A stretch of DNA of 64,000 nucleotides from Acanthacorydalis orientalis (GCA_034766995.1 CM068315.1:13641510-13705509), one strand, 5' to 3'; positions 11,529 to 21,925 are shown, counted from the stretch's first letter. Notes: generated from the sequence alone by a model not told the origin. Program-made: numbers and translations.

Positions 11529-11940
11529 ACAGAAAAAGAATTATAATTGTAGCGATTTACATTTCTCCGAATTAAAAAAGGATGACATAATCTACTTTAT
11601 ACAACTTTTATTACTACCACACACCATGGTGGTGGAGCGTTCTGCGGTAGAGGAGAGGATAAACTACCAATGATTCTCAGTGGAGATTTCAATGTCAATT
11701 TCGTGTCGAAAGATTCAGTGCCACTTGTAAATTTTTTATGTAAAAAACTTAATTTAATTATCATTCTGATTTCATAATCGCAACGACAAAATCGGATGTT
11801 ATTATAAATGCTGTCTTTTTGCGATATCTTCATAACATACAATCTAAAACATACATTTCGTATTTCAGTTATCATAAACACATAGAATCAGTTGTACCAA
11901 TTTAATCCCCACTAGAAGAAAGTATGGAAGTTGATGAAAT
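11529..11940 (+). pseudogene. Endonuclease/exonuclease/phosphatase-type domain relic of a mobile element
   Basis: Three frames are needed. RKRIIIVAIYISPN appears near 11535. GGGAFCGRGEDKLPMILSGD then FNVNF appears near 11630-11700. INAVFLRYLHNIQSKTYISY then FSYHKHIES appears near 11808-11890. The (L)SGDFNVNF motif holds the Asp/Asn pair typical of EEP-fold nucleases, and the later AVF-R...SYHKP-like ending fits the same domain. From memory, such endonuclease domains occur in non-LTR retrotransposons and as an endonuclease accompanying some Helitrons in arthropods. The sequence does not decide which. There are two frameshifts and at least one stop. Confidence 0.68.
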
Positions 11941-11944
11941 ATAA

Positions 11945-12250
11945 TATAAAAATGTTAATTTTCTAATTCAATTCTTATTGTTTTATATTTACAAACTTCC
12001 TCTTATATTAAATTCCACCTTTTGTCCTCTCTCCTATACTGATTCTTAAAATACCAGTGAATAAAAACGAAACTATTTATTTATCATGCATGATAAAAAA
12101 ACTTTATATTTCAACTTTATATTTGAACTAAAACAATTAAAACTTTATATTTCAACCGACGGCAAAATAGTTTCACTTTTGGCACACGTACTGTGTTACA
12201 CGCATTTTTTACATACATATTTTCTGTCGACATTATAGAAAAATCTATCT
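11945..12250. other. No gene; short local repeats
   Basis: AACTTTATATTTCAAC-like units occur three times between 12101 and 12156. Otherwise AT-rich and featureless. Confidence 0.45.
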
Positions 12251-12257
12251 CTAAACT

Positions 12258-12445
12258 GAAGATTTTTCTATAACTCGGTACTTTGAGGGTGATGGAATTA
12301 CCATTGAAATGCAGATGAACAACATTTAAATAAAATTAATTAAAAATTATTAAAAATATTTGATCAGAAAAAAAATATGTTTAGTGGGTTGAAAAAAATT
12401 ATTTGTGAAATTGAATTTAGATACAGTGCCAGAAACTGTATTGTG
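12258..12445. repeat. FB element, right arm
   Basis: It begins GATTTTTCTATAACTCGGTA and continues GAGGGTGATGGAATTACC and ATTTGTGAAATTGAATTTAG, ending CAGTGCCAGAAACTGTATTG. This is a well-preserved arm. Confidence 0.8.
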
Positions 12446-12449
12446 GAAA

Positions 12450-13610
12450 AAAGCTTTAGTTATTTTTAAGTTGTACACATTTGTTTGGGAATTTAAGGGC
12501 GAGAAGAGAAAATTTATGAATAATATTCAGGAAAACAGAAAGTAGTAAGTATATTTTATATTTTTAATGAACTGACATGAAAAAAAGAGGCTAAATATAA
12601 ACAATTAGAAAAAAATACTAATGAGATATTTTTAAATGTGAAAAAATGAATAAAATCTAAATTATATCTAAATATATTAAACGGATTTAAAGGAAAAATA
12701 ATATCTGAAACAAAATTTTAGTTTTACTAACAAAAATATATTTTATATTTATATGTATATTACTTTTATATGATAATTAGTATATAAAAGTAAGTTAATA
12801 AATGTAAAAAAAATAAAAAGTAATTCTGTTTTCGAAGAAAAAAACGACATCATTTTCTTATATCTTTTTCCTGTGAGAAAGTAATTGAATTGCAATTTCG
12901 ATTCTGCACTAAAGTTTATTTCAAGTTGATGCAGTAGACATCAGAAATAAGATAGATACAGAGATACATAATTGTGTAAAATATAATCAGTTTGATATAC
13001 GTACACACATATAGTTGTATATAAGTGAAGTGCATTCAATTATGTGGCTACGTATGAGTAGTACAGAGCAGCGTATCAATAAAAAGAGTGTGAACATGAG
13101 TTGGCCACCCGGTGAGACTAAGCAGGGGGTTGTTAAAAACTTCCCTCTCGAGTATATGTACTATATCCGACAATATAGTACACAATTGTGAACTGACCTT
13201 TTTCAACGTGAGCCGACTGGAACGCCAGTTTCTGCTATAAAGCCGCCCGTCAAAACTACAGACGTATATCCGGATTTCGCAACAAATTTGTTTCCCTTTT
13301 TTTTAAAAAAAGTTTTTTTTTGTGAGAATTCCAAACATAAAAAAGTAAATCTATTTTTACGGTAGAGTAATTAAATTAATTCTTTTAGTGAACTTTTAGA
13401 GATTTTTATCCCAAACGTTAATTTTATAAAAAATATAAATTACGATATATTTTTTTCTAACACAAATATATAAATATTTAATGAAAAATGTGAGAAATAT
13501 GATCAAGAAATTATTTTTTTTCAAATATAAGACCATACTGATCTGAAATAATTAGATATTAAGAAAAAATAAATTAATTCTCTGATTAACAATACAGTTC
13601 TAACAGAGTG
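12450..13610. other. No gene; higher-complexity island at 13030-13290
   Basis: 12450-13020 is AT-rich without signal. The island from 13030 to 13290 (ATGAGTTGGCCACCCGGTGA, GAGCCGACTGGAACGCCAG) matches no repeat in the window. The remainder to 13610 is AT-rich. Confidence 0.5.
13236..13242 (+). promoter_or_regulatory. Possible TATA box
   Basis: TATAAAG sits in an unusually GC-rich setting for this window (CTATAAAGCCGCCCGTC). An Inr-like TCAAAACTACA follows close by. This is weak evidence because TATA-like strings are common in such AT-rich DNA. Only the sharp local composition supports it. Confidence 0.2.
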
Positions 13611-13618
13611 GCTAATAT

Positions 13619-14137
13619 TATTAGGTGTAAAGATTAATTCGGTGCATTTGAATTGAATGAAACATAACTATTTTAAATTAAAATATTTTTTCGTCGTTTT
13701 ATGATTTTGAGTGCTAATTTTAATATTTAAAAAACTATATTTCTTGGCCATAACGTTGACATAACCTCACAAAACAGTTGTGAGCACAATAGCGTCTGAA
13801 AAGTAACACTTTATATATTGCATACTTTTCGCATTCAAGTTGAATAAAATGCTACCGGAGCCGCAGGAATCATTTGTTTAGGTTTGGGAGAATATGTTGT
13901 GACACTGAAGACATGTAAAATATGCTAAAACAGTAGAAGAGGTTCGAAAATACTTTAAGACTTCATCGATTCAATGCCGCTCTCTTATTTTTGACAATAG
14001 ATTTGTCAGTTGTCCGATAGATTGAGCAAAGTTATATAAAATAATAATGAATATTTTGAGGATTTAAATGTGTTTCATTTTTCTATAAATATTCGTTTTC
14101 TAGAAAAAAGGCATCGAATTAATTTATACACGTAATA
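13619..14137 (+). mobile_element. TIR element of family L, copy 1
   Basis: The left end TTAGGTGTAAAGATTAATTC and the right end, whose complement reads TTACGTGTATAAATTAATTC, match closely and are flanked by TA. Length is about 515 bp. The interior matches the copies at 29.7-30.17, 50.3-50.8 and 60.0-60.35 kb (for example GACTTCATCGATTCAATGCC and TTGCATACTTTTCGCATTC). The ends and TA target fit the Tc1/mariner superfamily. No recognisable transposase remains. Confidence 0.8.
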
Positions 14138-14579
14138 CTTTCATAAATGAATGCTTTCTTCATCTTAAAAACAACAAAAATATTTCTAATGAAAAATATT
14201 TATCTTTCTAATTTAATTCTAGTTTAATTTTGTATTTTTAATTAGTATTTTATTATTTTTATTATATTACTTATATTTACTTTTTGGTCAGGTTTTAAAA
14301 TTCGTTAAATAATTATTTTAATTTACAAACAGTTTCTTTTTTCACACCATCTCATTAATTTTGGAAAAATTAATGTGGATAAAAAAGAAGTTTAGTTTGC
14401 TTTTTCTTCTTTTTTGTTTCTTTTTTCATATATTTGAGATTTTGGTCGTGTTTTTATCACCATGATATAGCTGACTGTACTTGGAGATGCAGTAACCCGA
14501 CAAAAACCTTTCCCTTTCATTAGTTTTTATTTAGTTGTTGTTGTAGTGAACTCGAATAATGAACATCTGGGAAAAATAG

Positions 14580-14851
14580 ATTTCCACTATATTCTCTTTC
14601 TGTTATTCTGTTGAAAGACGAAGAACATACTTTACACCGACATGACTCATGCGCAAAGCTTTAGTTAACATTTTTTTGGAGTACATGTATGATATTCCTA
14701 CTTGTTCTGCAACTTCCATAACAACCAACTGCCGATTGACACGGATAATTTCACAAACATTAACAATATTTTCGTAATATTAGAAACGTCTAATCGCTTT
14801 TTCGTCATCTTTGCTAATTTCTTTCTTTATTGAAGCATCTAAATTACTCAT
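14580..14851 (-). pseudogene. Mariner transposase, N-terminal helix-turn-helix fragment
   Basis: Reading the minus strand from the ATG at 14851 gives MSNLDASIKKEISKDDEKAI, a stop, then NIVNVCEIIRVNRQLVVMEV followed by AEQVGISYMYSKKMLTKALR, MSHVGVKYV and QKENIVE. The order (V)xEVAEQVGIS, LTxxLxMxxV, QKENRVE is the second helix-turn-helix and linker of mariner transposases, just before the catalytic domain. That domain is absent. The flanks show no clear terminal repeats. Confidence 0.7.
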
Positions 14852-15129
14852 AACACGCAGTCAAATCAAAGTATTTTCCTCAAATTCAGGTTAAAAAAAT
14901 GGAAATATTTCTGTCATTGTATATTTAAAACAAAATTACACACATATGCACTACTCTTCAAATAGTTTCATTTTTTTTTTACAAAAAAACATAAAAACCT
15001 AAACTTATGACAGCTGCTATAAGTCTCGAAAGAAATTGATTTTCGAAGCAAAATTAACGACAATCAATTTAAAATTGGTGGATATAATGTATCATGTCAC
15101 AATAGTTTCTCCCTCCACGTATTAAATAT

Positions 15130-15770
15130 TGAACTGAACACGCAATAATGATATTTTTAATCAAACCTAGTACATAAATAATGATCCAATTAAAATTCAG
15201 AATTTATATACCTATACTCTAAAAATGATCTAACCACTTGTAACAAGGAACTGATTGTAACAAGGAAAAGACTATATCAATAAGAGGATTTTTTTTCAAA
15301 GAATAAAACGTCCATGAAAAAATACATTTGTTACAACACCAAATGGTAAATAGTTCATTAAAAATACAACCTTTTGACCAAGATTTTTTACAAAAAAGGT
15401 ATATAGAATTTAATTATAACTTACGAGACAGAAAAAATCCGATGGCATCTTTTGATGTCTTACTTTTGACGATATTGTAATAAATAGCGACTAGCGCTCA
15501 CATACATACATCTATGTACACAACACAACATGTTGGTATATTGTTGTACGAAAAGTTCATTTCTTGTGTAACGTTGTCATCGAGTGTTTTCTCGAGTGGC
15601 TATGCACTTCGGAATATACGTGAATATATCGGATGCGGTTATAACGAAGTCACAACTTTTATTATTTCTTGAATATGAGGTATCTTTAAAATAGTATAGG
15701 GGACAGAGGACAATGAATTTATATTGAATTTGTTCGTAGACGATTTTATAAATATAAGATTTCCATTACA
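15130..15770. other. No gene; moderately complex DNA at 15420-15650
   Basis: 15420-15650 (GATGGCATCTTTTGATGTCT, GCGACTAGCGCTCACATAC, CGAGTGTTTTCTCGAGTGG) is less AT-biased than its surroundings and unlike the repeat families. No frame was found. Confidence 0.45.
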
Positions 15771-15771
15771 A

Positions 15772-15789
15772 ATATATATATATATATAC

Positions 15790-15849
<60 letters not shown>

Positions 15850-15875
15850 ATGTACATACATATTTATATATATAT

Positions 15876-15941
<66 letters not shown>

Positions 15942-15946
15942 ATGTA
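15772..15946. repeat. Compound (TA)n/(CATA)n microsatellite
   Basis: Two near-identical modules (TA run, TACATACATACATA, long TA run, TTTGTATGTA) follow each other over 175 bp, suggesting a duplication of the whole array. Confidence 0.95.
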
Positions 15947-16293
15947 TAAATGTGTGTATAGATAAGAAAATGCATACTAACAAATTATTCAATTGAAACT
16001 ATATTGATAATCTTACACTTTTTTTAAAACGAATATTTAATACGGCTGACTTATTAAATATTGTATTTTATAATACATTTAATATTTAATTGATACTTTG
16101 ACCTGACCGAATTTATAATTTTAAATGAGTTTAGAAATTTCAAATTATACAAGCATGTAGTTAACCCTTTAACATACAAATACGTCTCTGATACGTCATG
16201 TGTTTCTTATATCATTCTAAACATAGACGTCTCTGAAACGAATGCAGATTTAATTCGCTTTAGTGCAGCTACAAAGCAAATATTAGAAAGAAA

Positions 16294-16297
<4 letters not shown>

Positions 16298-16358
<61 letters not shown>
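16298..16358. repeat. (TA)n expanded inside the piggyBac-like element
   Basis: There are about 30 TA units where the homologous copy at 10037 has only TTATATATATTG. Confidence 0.95.
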
Positions 16359-16361
<3 letters not shown>

Positions 16362-16398
16362 GTGTTAAAATGTGAACCATAGAAATGAACCCTGTAAC

Positions 16399-16622
16399 AT
16401 GTCTGTTTTGAATTTGTACGAAAATGACAGTGAAAGTCAAATGGACTATTCGAGTGAGGGTACATTTTCTTGAACATATACTAACTACCGGTAAAAAGTA
16501 ACATTCTGCAGAGAGGTCACGTGTGCTCAAAAATAATAAAAGAAGCGAAACGACTCGACAGTGTAAAAAATGTCAAATACGTCTACATTTACTAGAATGT
16601 TTTGAAAAGTTTCATACACTAC
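16399..16622 (+). pseudogene. piggyBac-like transposase remnant: N-terminus and C-terminal zinc finger
   Basis: The reading starts at about 16400 with MSVLNLYENDSESQMDYSSE then GTFS and a stop. From about 16518 another frame gives RVLKNNKRSETTRQCKKCQI then RLHLLECFEKFHTLQDY and a stop. The CxxC, then H...C..FH pattern is the C-terminal cysteine-rich (RING/PHD-like) domain seen at the end of piggyBac transposases, needed for binding element ends. The whole DDD catalytic region between the two pieces is missing. Confidence 0.82.
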
Positions 16623-16819
16623 AGGACTATTGAATTATTGTTTAATTTATTATTTAATTATTCTTTATTAGTTTGGGTTATTAGTATTGAATAACAATAT
16701 TTGGAAATGTATAAATATTCTTTTCTTTCTTAAGCTTACACAAATGTTAGTCTGAAAAATTAATAGTCTTTTTTGGTTATATTGAATTTCAGTAAATTCG
16801 TATGTCAAGAGCTTAAGTT

Positions 16820-17530
16820 TAAAAAAATAGTAAAACTAAGACGATGGGTTTCTTATCATCACAGTTAATTCTAGACAAGTGCTCCTATGAGAAAGATTAA
16901 ACATTTACCAGTTGAAATTTTAGTTGTACATTTTTATAACTGCCATCTCTTTTGTACGTTGTCCTAATGGTCTTCATACTTTTTGATTAGCTATCTGTTC
17001 TGCACAACTAGTTTCAGCACGAGTGGTATCTTCAGGTACATATTAAAAAATTATTTTAAATATTATTTATGTTCAGTTTATATATGTTTTTAAATTGGGT
17101 ATAATTTGGGATATGAAGAAATCATCACTGTTTGTGATAATTTGTTCATTGAATAATTTTTTATTTTTATATATTTTTAAGTTATAAAGAATGTGTAAAA
17201 TTATTACTTTATTTTCAGTTTTTGTTATTTCTATTAAGGTTATTACTAAATATTATTTTAACCTGAAAGTATATAAAAATAATATACTAAATTAAAAACA
17301 GACACAAATAGTGAAGCATAATTTTATATTTTATTACATAATCCATATCCCATCTATTAACGTATATAAATACAACATAAATCGAATTTAAAATTAGTGG
17401 CTAGTAAGAGGGTGCCTTCAAAGATACTCTAGAGCTCTATTGACTCAATTTCAAGATATATCCTCTTTGACTATGACCGTGGACACTTTATCTATTAGTG
17501 ATATTATCCGATCCACGAAACCTCCCGGAA
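16820..17530. other. No gene recognised
   Basis: AT-rich to about 17390. 17395-17530 is more balanced (GCTAGTAAGAGGGTGCCTTC, CGATCCACGAAACCTCCCGG) and leads into a strong hairpin. Confidence 0.45.
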
Positions 17531-17536
17531 ATTTAG

Positions 17537-17574
17537 GCAGCATGATTAGTGAGCTCCAGTGCTAATCATGCTGC
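17537..17574. other. Perfect 13-bp stem-loop
   Basis: GCAGCATGATTAG, a 12-nt loop (TGAGCTCCAGTG), then CTAATCATGCTGC. Shorter related repeats (CCGTGAGCTGAGC, CCGTGGAGAGCTCC) follow to 17606. Confidence 0.85.
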
Positions 17575-17809
17575 TACCGTGAGCTGAGCTACCGTGGAGA
17601 GCTCCAAGCCTTTTAGCTTCTTAATAGATTATTTAAAAATAGTCTTCAACATCTAACTCAAGATGGTACTCATACATAGATTAGTTACATAAAATAGACA
17701 ATGAACTGATCTCAAAAGACTAAGAGCAGAAGGACAACGTATCAATAGGATCACAGGTATAAAATCTTACTGATGAAAAGTAACTTAGATCGTATACTCA
17801 TTGAAGGAG

Positions 17810-18530
17810 AGACATCTGTATATGTTTTCATATAGTTCTATTTCTTTCAGTAATGCTTGTGAAGTTGCAATTATTCGTTTGACAATTATTTAATTATTCA
17901 TTTGACAATTGTTTTAATACAAGCGTTTCCTGAAAAAGTGCAAAGTGGATAAAATTGGAATTCGAAGTGTGATTATTTTTTTTAGAACGGGAAACAGCGA
18001 ATGAAATCCATGAAAGAATATTTCCTATATCGGTCGAATCTTATAATTTCTACGAAATTGTTAGACTTTGAGTGAATGATTTTAAACGTGCAGAACGATC
18101 ATCGAAAATGTACCACGCTCCGGAGGTCCCAGAGCAGTTGTTTTGCCAGAAATCATTGATAAAGTCTATGACATGGCTTTATGTGACCGGAGAGTGAGAG
18201 TGAACAAGATAGCAGACGTCATAGGCATTGCAAATGACCAAGTTTAAAATCTTTCCGAATTCATCATATTCGTCTGATTTGGCTTCTACGGACTTCTATC
18301 TGTTCCCGAAACACGAAATTGGACTGGAAAGCGATTTGGATCGAATAAAGAGGCGATAGGACTTGAAAACGGCTAATTTGAGAATCTCGAAAAACTCACT
18401 TTCAGAAGGAAAGCTAGAGAATCGTTGGAGCAAGTACGTTACGTTTCGAGGAGATTGTGTTGAAAAATAAAGTACACTTTTAAATTGAACCTATTGTCTC
18501 TAATATCGAGCCAAGTTACTCTTTAAATCG
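17810..18530 (+). pseudogene. Mariner element with a deleted catalytic centre
   Basis: Non-coding 5' sequence (17815-17940) is shared with a fragment at 31741-31940. From about 17950 the plus strand reads KVDKIGIRSVIIFFRTGNS. After stops and shifts, ENVPRSGGPRAVVLPEIIDK then VYDMALCDRRVRVNKIADVI appears (18105-18225). This is the mariner linker and second helix-turn-helix. It then jumps at about 18245 to FPNSSYSSDLASTDFYLFPK (third catalytic Asp), and ends RWSKYVTFRGDCVEK with a stop at about 18468. The first and second catalytic Asps fall in the deletion. Elements of this layout belong to the DD34D mariners. Outer terminal repeats were not resolved. Confidence 0.85.
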
Positions 18531-18539
18531 CCTTCGTAC

Positions 18540-19490
18540 ATAAGAAGAAATTAAGGAAAATTTTTAAAATACCAATAATTGATGATAGGTCATTTTAAAT
18601 TATTGATTATGGTATTTTTTATACAGACGTCATCATTTTCAAAGTGTTAATATATAGATAAAACATGAAATTTTTCTATAACTGAGAATTCGGATCATAA
18701 GGTCGCCTTAAATAGCACTACAGATAATAAATATCTATGATAAATTCGCCAAGTACATTTTTATTATAAAAAATTCTAAAAAGAAGAAAAAAGACATTTA
18801 AATAAAAAAAATATTAACTATCCAAACCCGTTCATTTTTTGACTTCCCCCGTATATTACTTTCACTTGTTTACATTTTACAGTCGCTATATTCATTTTAA
18901 AAAATATTTACACTTATCTTAATCATCTATTCAGAAAGTTTAAAGTGAAATTATCAGTTTCTGTTTATTTCATCTGTGATAAGCATACATACACTTAAAT
19001 TATTCACACTAATTATTTAAACATGATTTAAATTGCATACAGATTCGTTATCGCGCACATACCACTCCCCTAATACTAACTAATTTGAAAATAATTAATT
19101 TCTATCTACGTACGATCTGAATTATTCGGACGTTTTCTCTACTCATAATCAATTCTTGGAAAACAATTCGCTAGATTTCTTTAAATTCGCTTACTGAGGC
19201 AAACAATAAATCAGGTTTGCCTCTTAGGTTTTTGATTATTGCAAATTACACTTGTTTATTCTTCGTTTTACGGAACGCAAAAGAACGTATGTTTGTTTGT
19301 TTGTTTGTAATCAATCCGGCATTTTCAGTCAACCATAAATAATTGCTGTTAATAACGAAGTTCAGTTTCGAAACAGAGAACAGAAATTTCATTTCATTTA
19401 ATGTTCGTACATATAATTGTACTATTTAGTTTATTATTTCGATTATTAATTATTTCTGTTGTTATTATTATTTTGTTAATTATTAGTTAT
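18540..19490. other. No gene; higher-complexity stretch 18850-19420
   Basis: 18850-19420 matches no repeat here (TATCGCGCACATACCACTCC, CTACGTACGATCTGAATTAT). It contains a short (TTTG)n at 19290-19307. No open frame of note. Confidence 0.5.
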
Positions 19491-19516
19491 TTGATATATA
19501 TATATATATATATATA
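19491..19516. repeat. (TA)n microsatellite
   Basis: About 12 TA units. Confidence 0.95.
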
Positions 19517-19720
19517 ATTTTTTCTTAGATTAATAAAATTGTATAAATGTATACGTTTCTTGATAAAGTTGTATAATTAATGAATGAAAAATGGAAAAAC
19601 ATTAATTCTACATTTTAGCAACACAATATTTTATTCAAAACGACAGAGTCTGTAATTTAAACATTTTGTTTATGTAGGAGAAGTTATTTTTTATTTTGTT
19701 TATAACTTTTATACCTAAAA

Positions 19721-19749
19721 CATTTAAGAAATCATATATTTCTTAAATG
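19721..19749. other. Perfect 12-bp inverted repeat
   Basis: CATTTAAGAAAT, five-base spacer, ATTTCTTAAATG. Confidence 0.85.
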
Positions 19750-19777
19750 ATACAATTTTCAATATATAATTTTAGTA

Positions 19778-20080
19778 CTGTGGTTAAATTAACTTTCAGA
19801 GATGAATTTTTTATTCATTCTATAAACCATATTTTTGTTCTTATCAAAAATGATCGTTGTCAATTATTGAACATTTCTGTTCTGAAACATTTTTGTGCTT
19901 TGTGAAATGAATGAAAATCAATTCGAGGAAACATTCTAATTTTTAATAAAAAAAATTTTACTCAAAAATTATCAATAATAAGTTATTGAACATATTTGAT
20001 TAGAAAAAAAATATCGTTTTGGAGTGAGATGAAAAAGATGTGAAAATGATTTATCCACAGTGACAGAACTCTATTGTATA
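19778..20080. repeat. FB elements: one two-armed copy plus an extra right arm
   Basis: The left arm starts AGTACTGTGGTTAAATTAAC. A shortened centre leads to a right arm ending near 19940. A second right arm (19970-20075) ends CCACAGTGACAGAACTCTAT. Confidence 0.75.
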
Positions 20081-20404
20081 GACTAATTAATTTTCAGAAT
20101 TTCAAATTTCGTAATACACTGTGCAATATTTGTTTGTCTTTCCACTATAGAAGAGATTTAACACAAAATAAATTTTATTTCCAGCAAATATTCGCGAAAT
20201 GTGAAATTAAATAAATATCTCCGCATCAGAACAACAAAAAATTAATTTAAGTCTATTTGATATGAACATGGAGTCACGTTAATACTGAGTTAGCCAAAGA
20301 GTAATGTCGATATTTTGCAGTAGATATCATTTTTGTGTTTTTTAGTACTAAACACCATTCCTAACATTTGTATGTATATATATATATATATTTGATCAAT
20401 GTAT

Positions 20405-20825
20405 ACTATTAGTTCTTACCTACGGCAGCGAAACATGGGTGCTTAACGCCAAAATTATTCAGACTCCAAACAATACAAAGAAGTATATAAAGATGCATGT
20501 TAGGAATAACAAGTAGAGATATGAAAAGAAGAAAATGGATATGAACACGAGTCATAGATGTAATAAGAAGAGTATAGATTCTGAAATAGAAATGGACGGG
20601 GTATATTGCAAGAAGAGAAAACAACCGATGGACAACTGAAAGTATAAACTTGGAACCAAAGAATATAAAAGACCAATAGAGACACGAATAAAGAGGTGGG
20701 ATAAGGAAATTAAATACTTTTAAAAATCAGTGAAAAAGAAAGGTATTCAATTGTACAAAATAGAAAAGCATAGAAGAGCCATTTAGGCAGCAGTGGATTG
20801 AAAGAGGTTGCTGCTGCTGCTCATA
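20405..20825 (+). pseudogene. RTE-like non-LTR retrotransposon, 3' end of the ORF
   Basis: The plus strand reads LLVLTYGSETWVLNAKIIQT. After a frameshift it gives RCMLGITSRDMKRRKWI, then KWTGYIARRENNRWTTE. The end is a decayed AVDWKRLLLLLI region with (GCT)n. The LTYGSETW...MLGI..RD...W.GHIARR..RWT order is the C-terminal region of endonuclease-reverse transcriptase proteins common in arthropod genomes (RTE-like by recollection). It lacks the reverse transcriptase core. A (CATA)n tail follows directly, consistent with the short-repeat tails of RTE elements. Confidence 0.78.
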
Positions 20826-20843
20826 CATACATACATACATACA

Positions 20844-20910
<67 letters not shown>
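20821..20910. repeat. (CATA)n(TA)n tail of the retrotransposon
   Basis: About 12 CATA units pass into about 20 TA units, directly after the retrotransposon 3' end. Confidence 0.95.
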
Positions 20911-20912
<2 letters not shown>

Positions 20913-20962
20913 AAATGTGATATTTAAACGTGTGGTTTAAAAATCATTAAGTTGAGTTATGT

Positions 20963-20964
<2 letters not shown>

Positions 20965-21020
<56 letters not shown>
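20965..21020. repeat. (TA)n microsatellite
   Basis: About 27 TA units abutting the H element at 21023. Confidence 0.95.
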
Positions 21021-21022
<2 letters not shown>

Positions 21023-21025
<3 letters not shown>

Positions 21026-21576
21026 GTTTGTCAGAAAAATTATTGGGGTTTATGACCTTCAAATTTATGGAAAATTTTCTCTTTTTTGATTTTTCTAGCT
21101 ATTTAAAGTGGTCCAGAACTGTTAGATGACTAATACCTAACTTTTGTGCAAGCTTTCGAATTGTGTGTGGTTCTGATTGAACTAACGCTTTCAGCTAGTC
21201 GTTATGAATTGAATTAGGATACACACGACCTTCTTGATCTTCAATGGTCTCTTCCACAGTCTGAAATTTTTGGAACTACCGTTACACCTTACGTTCCTTA
21301 ACAATATCGTTAGTTTACCAGTAGATTCTATTGTTTTACCACTTATTTTGAACACACAAAAATTTCTCTTCTTTGTTTCTTTTCCATCTTTAATTCAATA
21401 ACCCAATTTGAAGCAAAATTAATAATAAAACCAAAGTAGATGTCACTAAAATAGAGATCAAAAAATTCACTTTAAATTGATATTAAAATGAACACGATAA
21501 AATGCCAATTTCATTGACAAAAATTATGGTTAGAACTCAGAATACAAAAATCTCAATTATAGCCCTACCAACCTAA
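21023..21576 (-). mobile_element. Family H mariner derivative, full copy
   Basis: Ends TTAGTTTGTCAGAAAAATTA and (complement) TTAGGTTGGTAGGGCTATAA. Length is 554 bp, with TA-rich flanks. The minus strand once encoded only the mariner DNA-binding region, from KAAETARKLN-like sequence to the second helix-turn-helix (SEPHTIRKLAQKLGISHLTV-like, here broken). No catalytic domain is present. Confidence 0.85.
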
Positions 21577-21713
21577 TATTAATCTTGATAGATGAAATAT
21601 TTTCAATGTATAGAATTTAAAACAATACTCGTATTTTAGTATAAAAATTAAAATGAGTGGAAAACAAATTAAAATAGAAATTTTATTATTTTAAAACAAA
21701 AAAAAACTACATT

Positions 21714-21925
21714 GTTTCAATACGTTTCTGACACTGTGGTTAAATTGACTTTCGCAAATGAATTGTTTTTTCACTCCGCAAAACCACAAATAATTTCTGA
21801 TTAAAAATTTTCAATAAATCATTAATTATTTCGTTCTTTATTGATCATTTTGGATTAATAAAGAATGAAATAATTAATGATGATTTATTGAAAGCGAATT
21901 TCAATTATGATTTTATCGTCCTCAG
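21714..21925. repeat. FB element, left arm plus palindromic centre, truncated
   Basis: Starts CTGACACTGTGGTTAAATTG and passes an unusually good hairpin centred near 21848. It ends abruptly at a family H fragment at 21926. Confidence 0.75.

Larger units (their letters stand above)
16161..16816 (+). mobile_element. Internally deleted piggyBac-like element with TTAA ends
   Basis: Starts TTAACCCTTTAACATACAAA. Ends with the complement of TTAAGCTCTTGACATACGAA. So TTAA target sites and about 17 bp of imperfect terminal repeat flank 656 bp. An autonomous piggyBac is usually 2-3 kb. Inside are only the first 24 codons of a transposase and its last C-terminal zinc-binding segment, plus a (TA)n tract. 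Confidence 0.85.

Noticed and set aside
15639..15996. Open frames of alternating Ile-Tyr on both strands here and at 47.7-48.4, 53.3-53.6 and 55.3 kb
   Set aside because: They are translations of (TA)n arrays and have no coding evidence.
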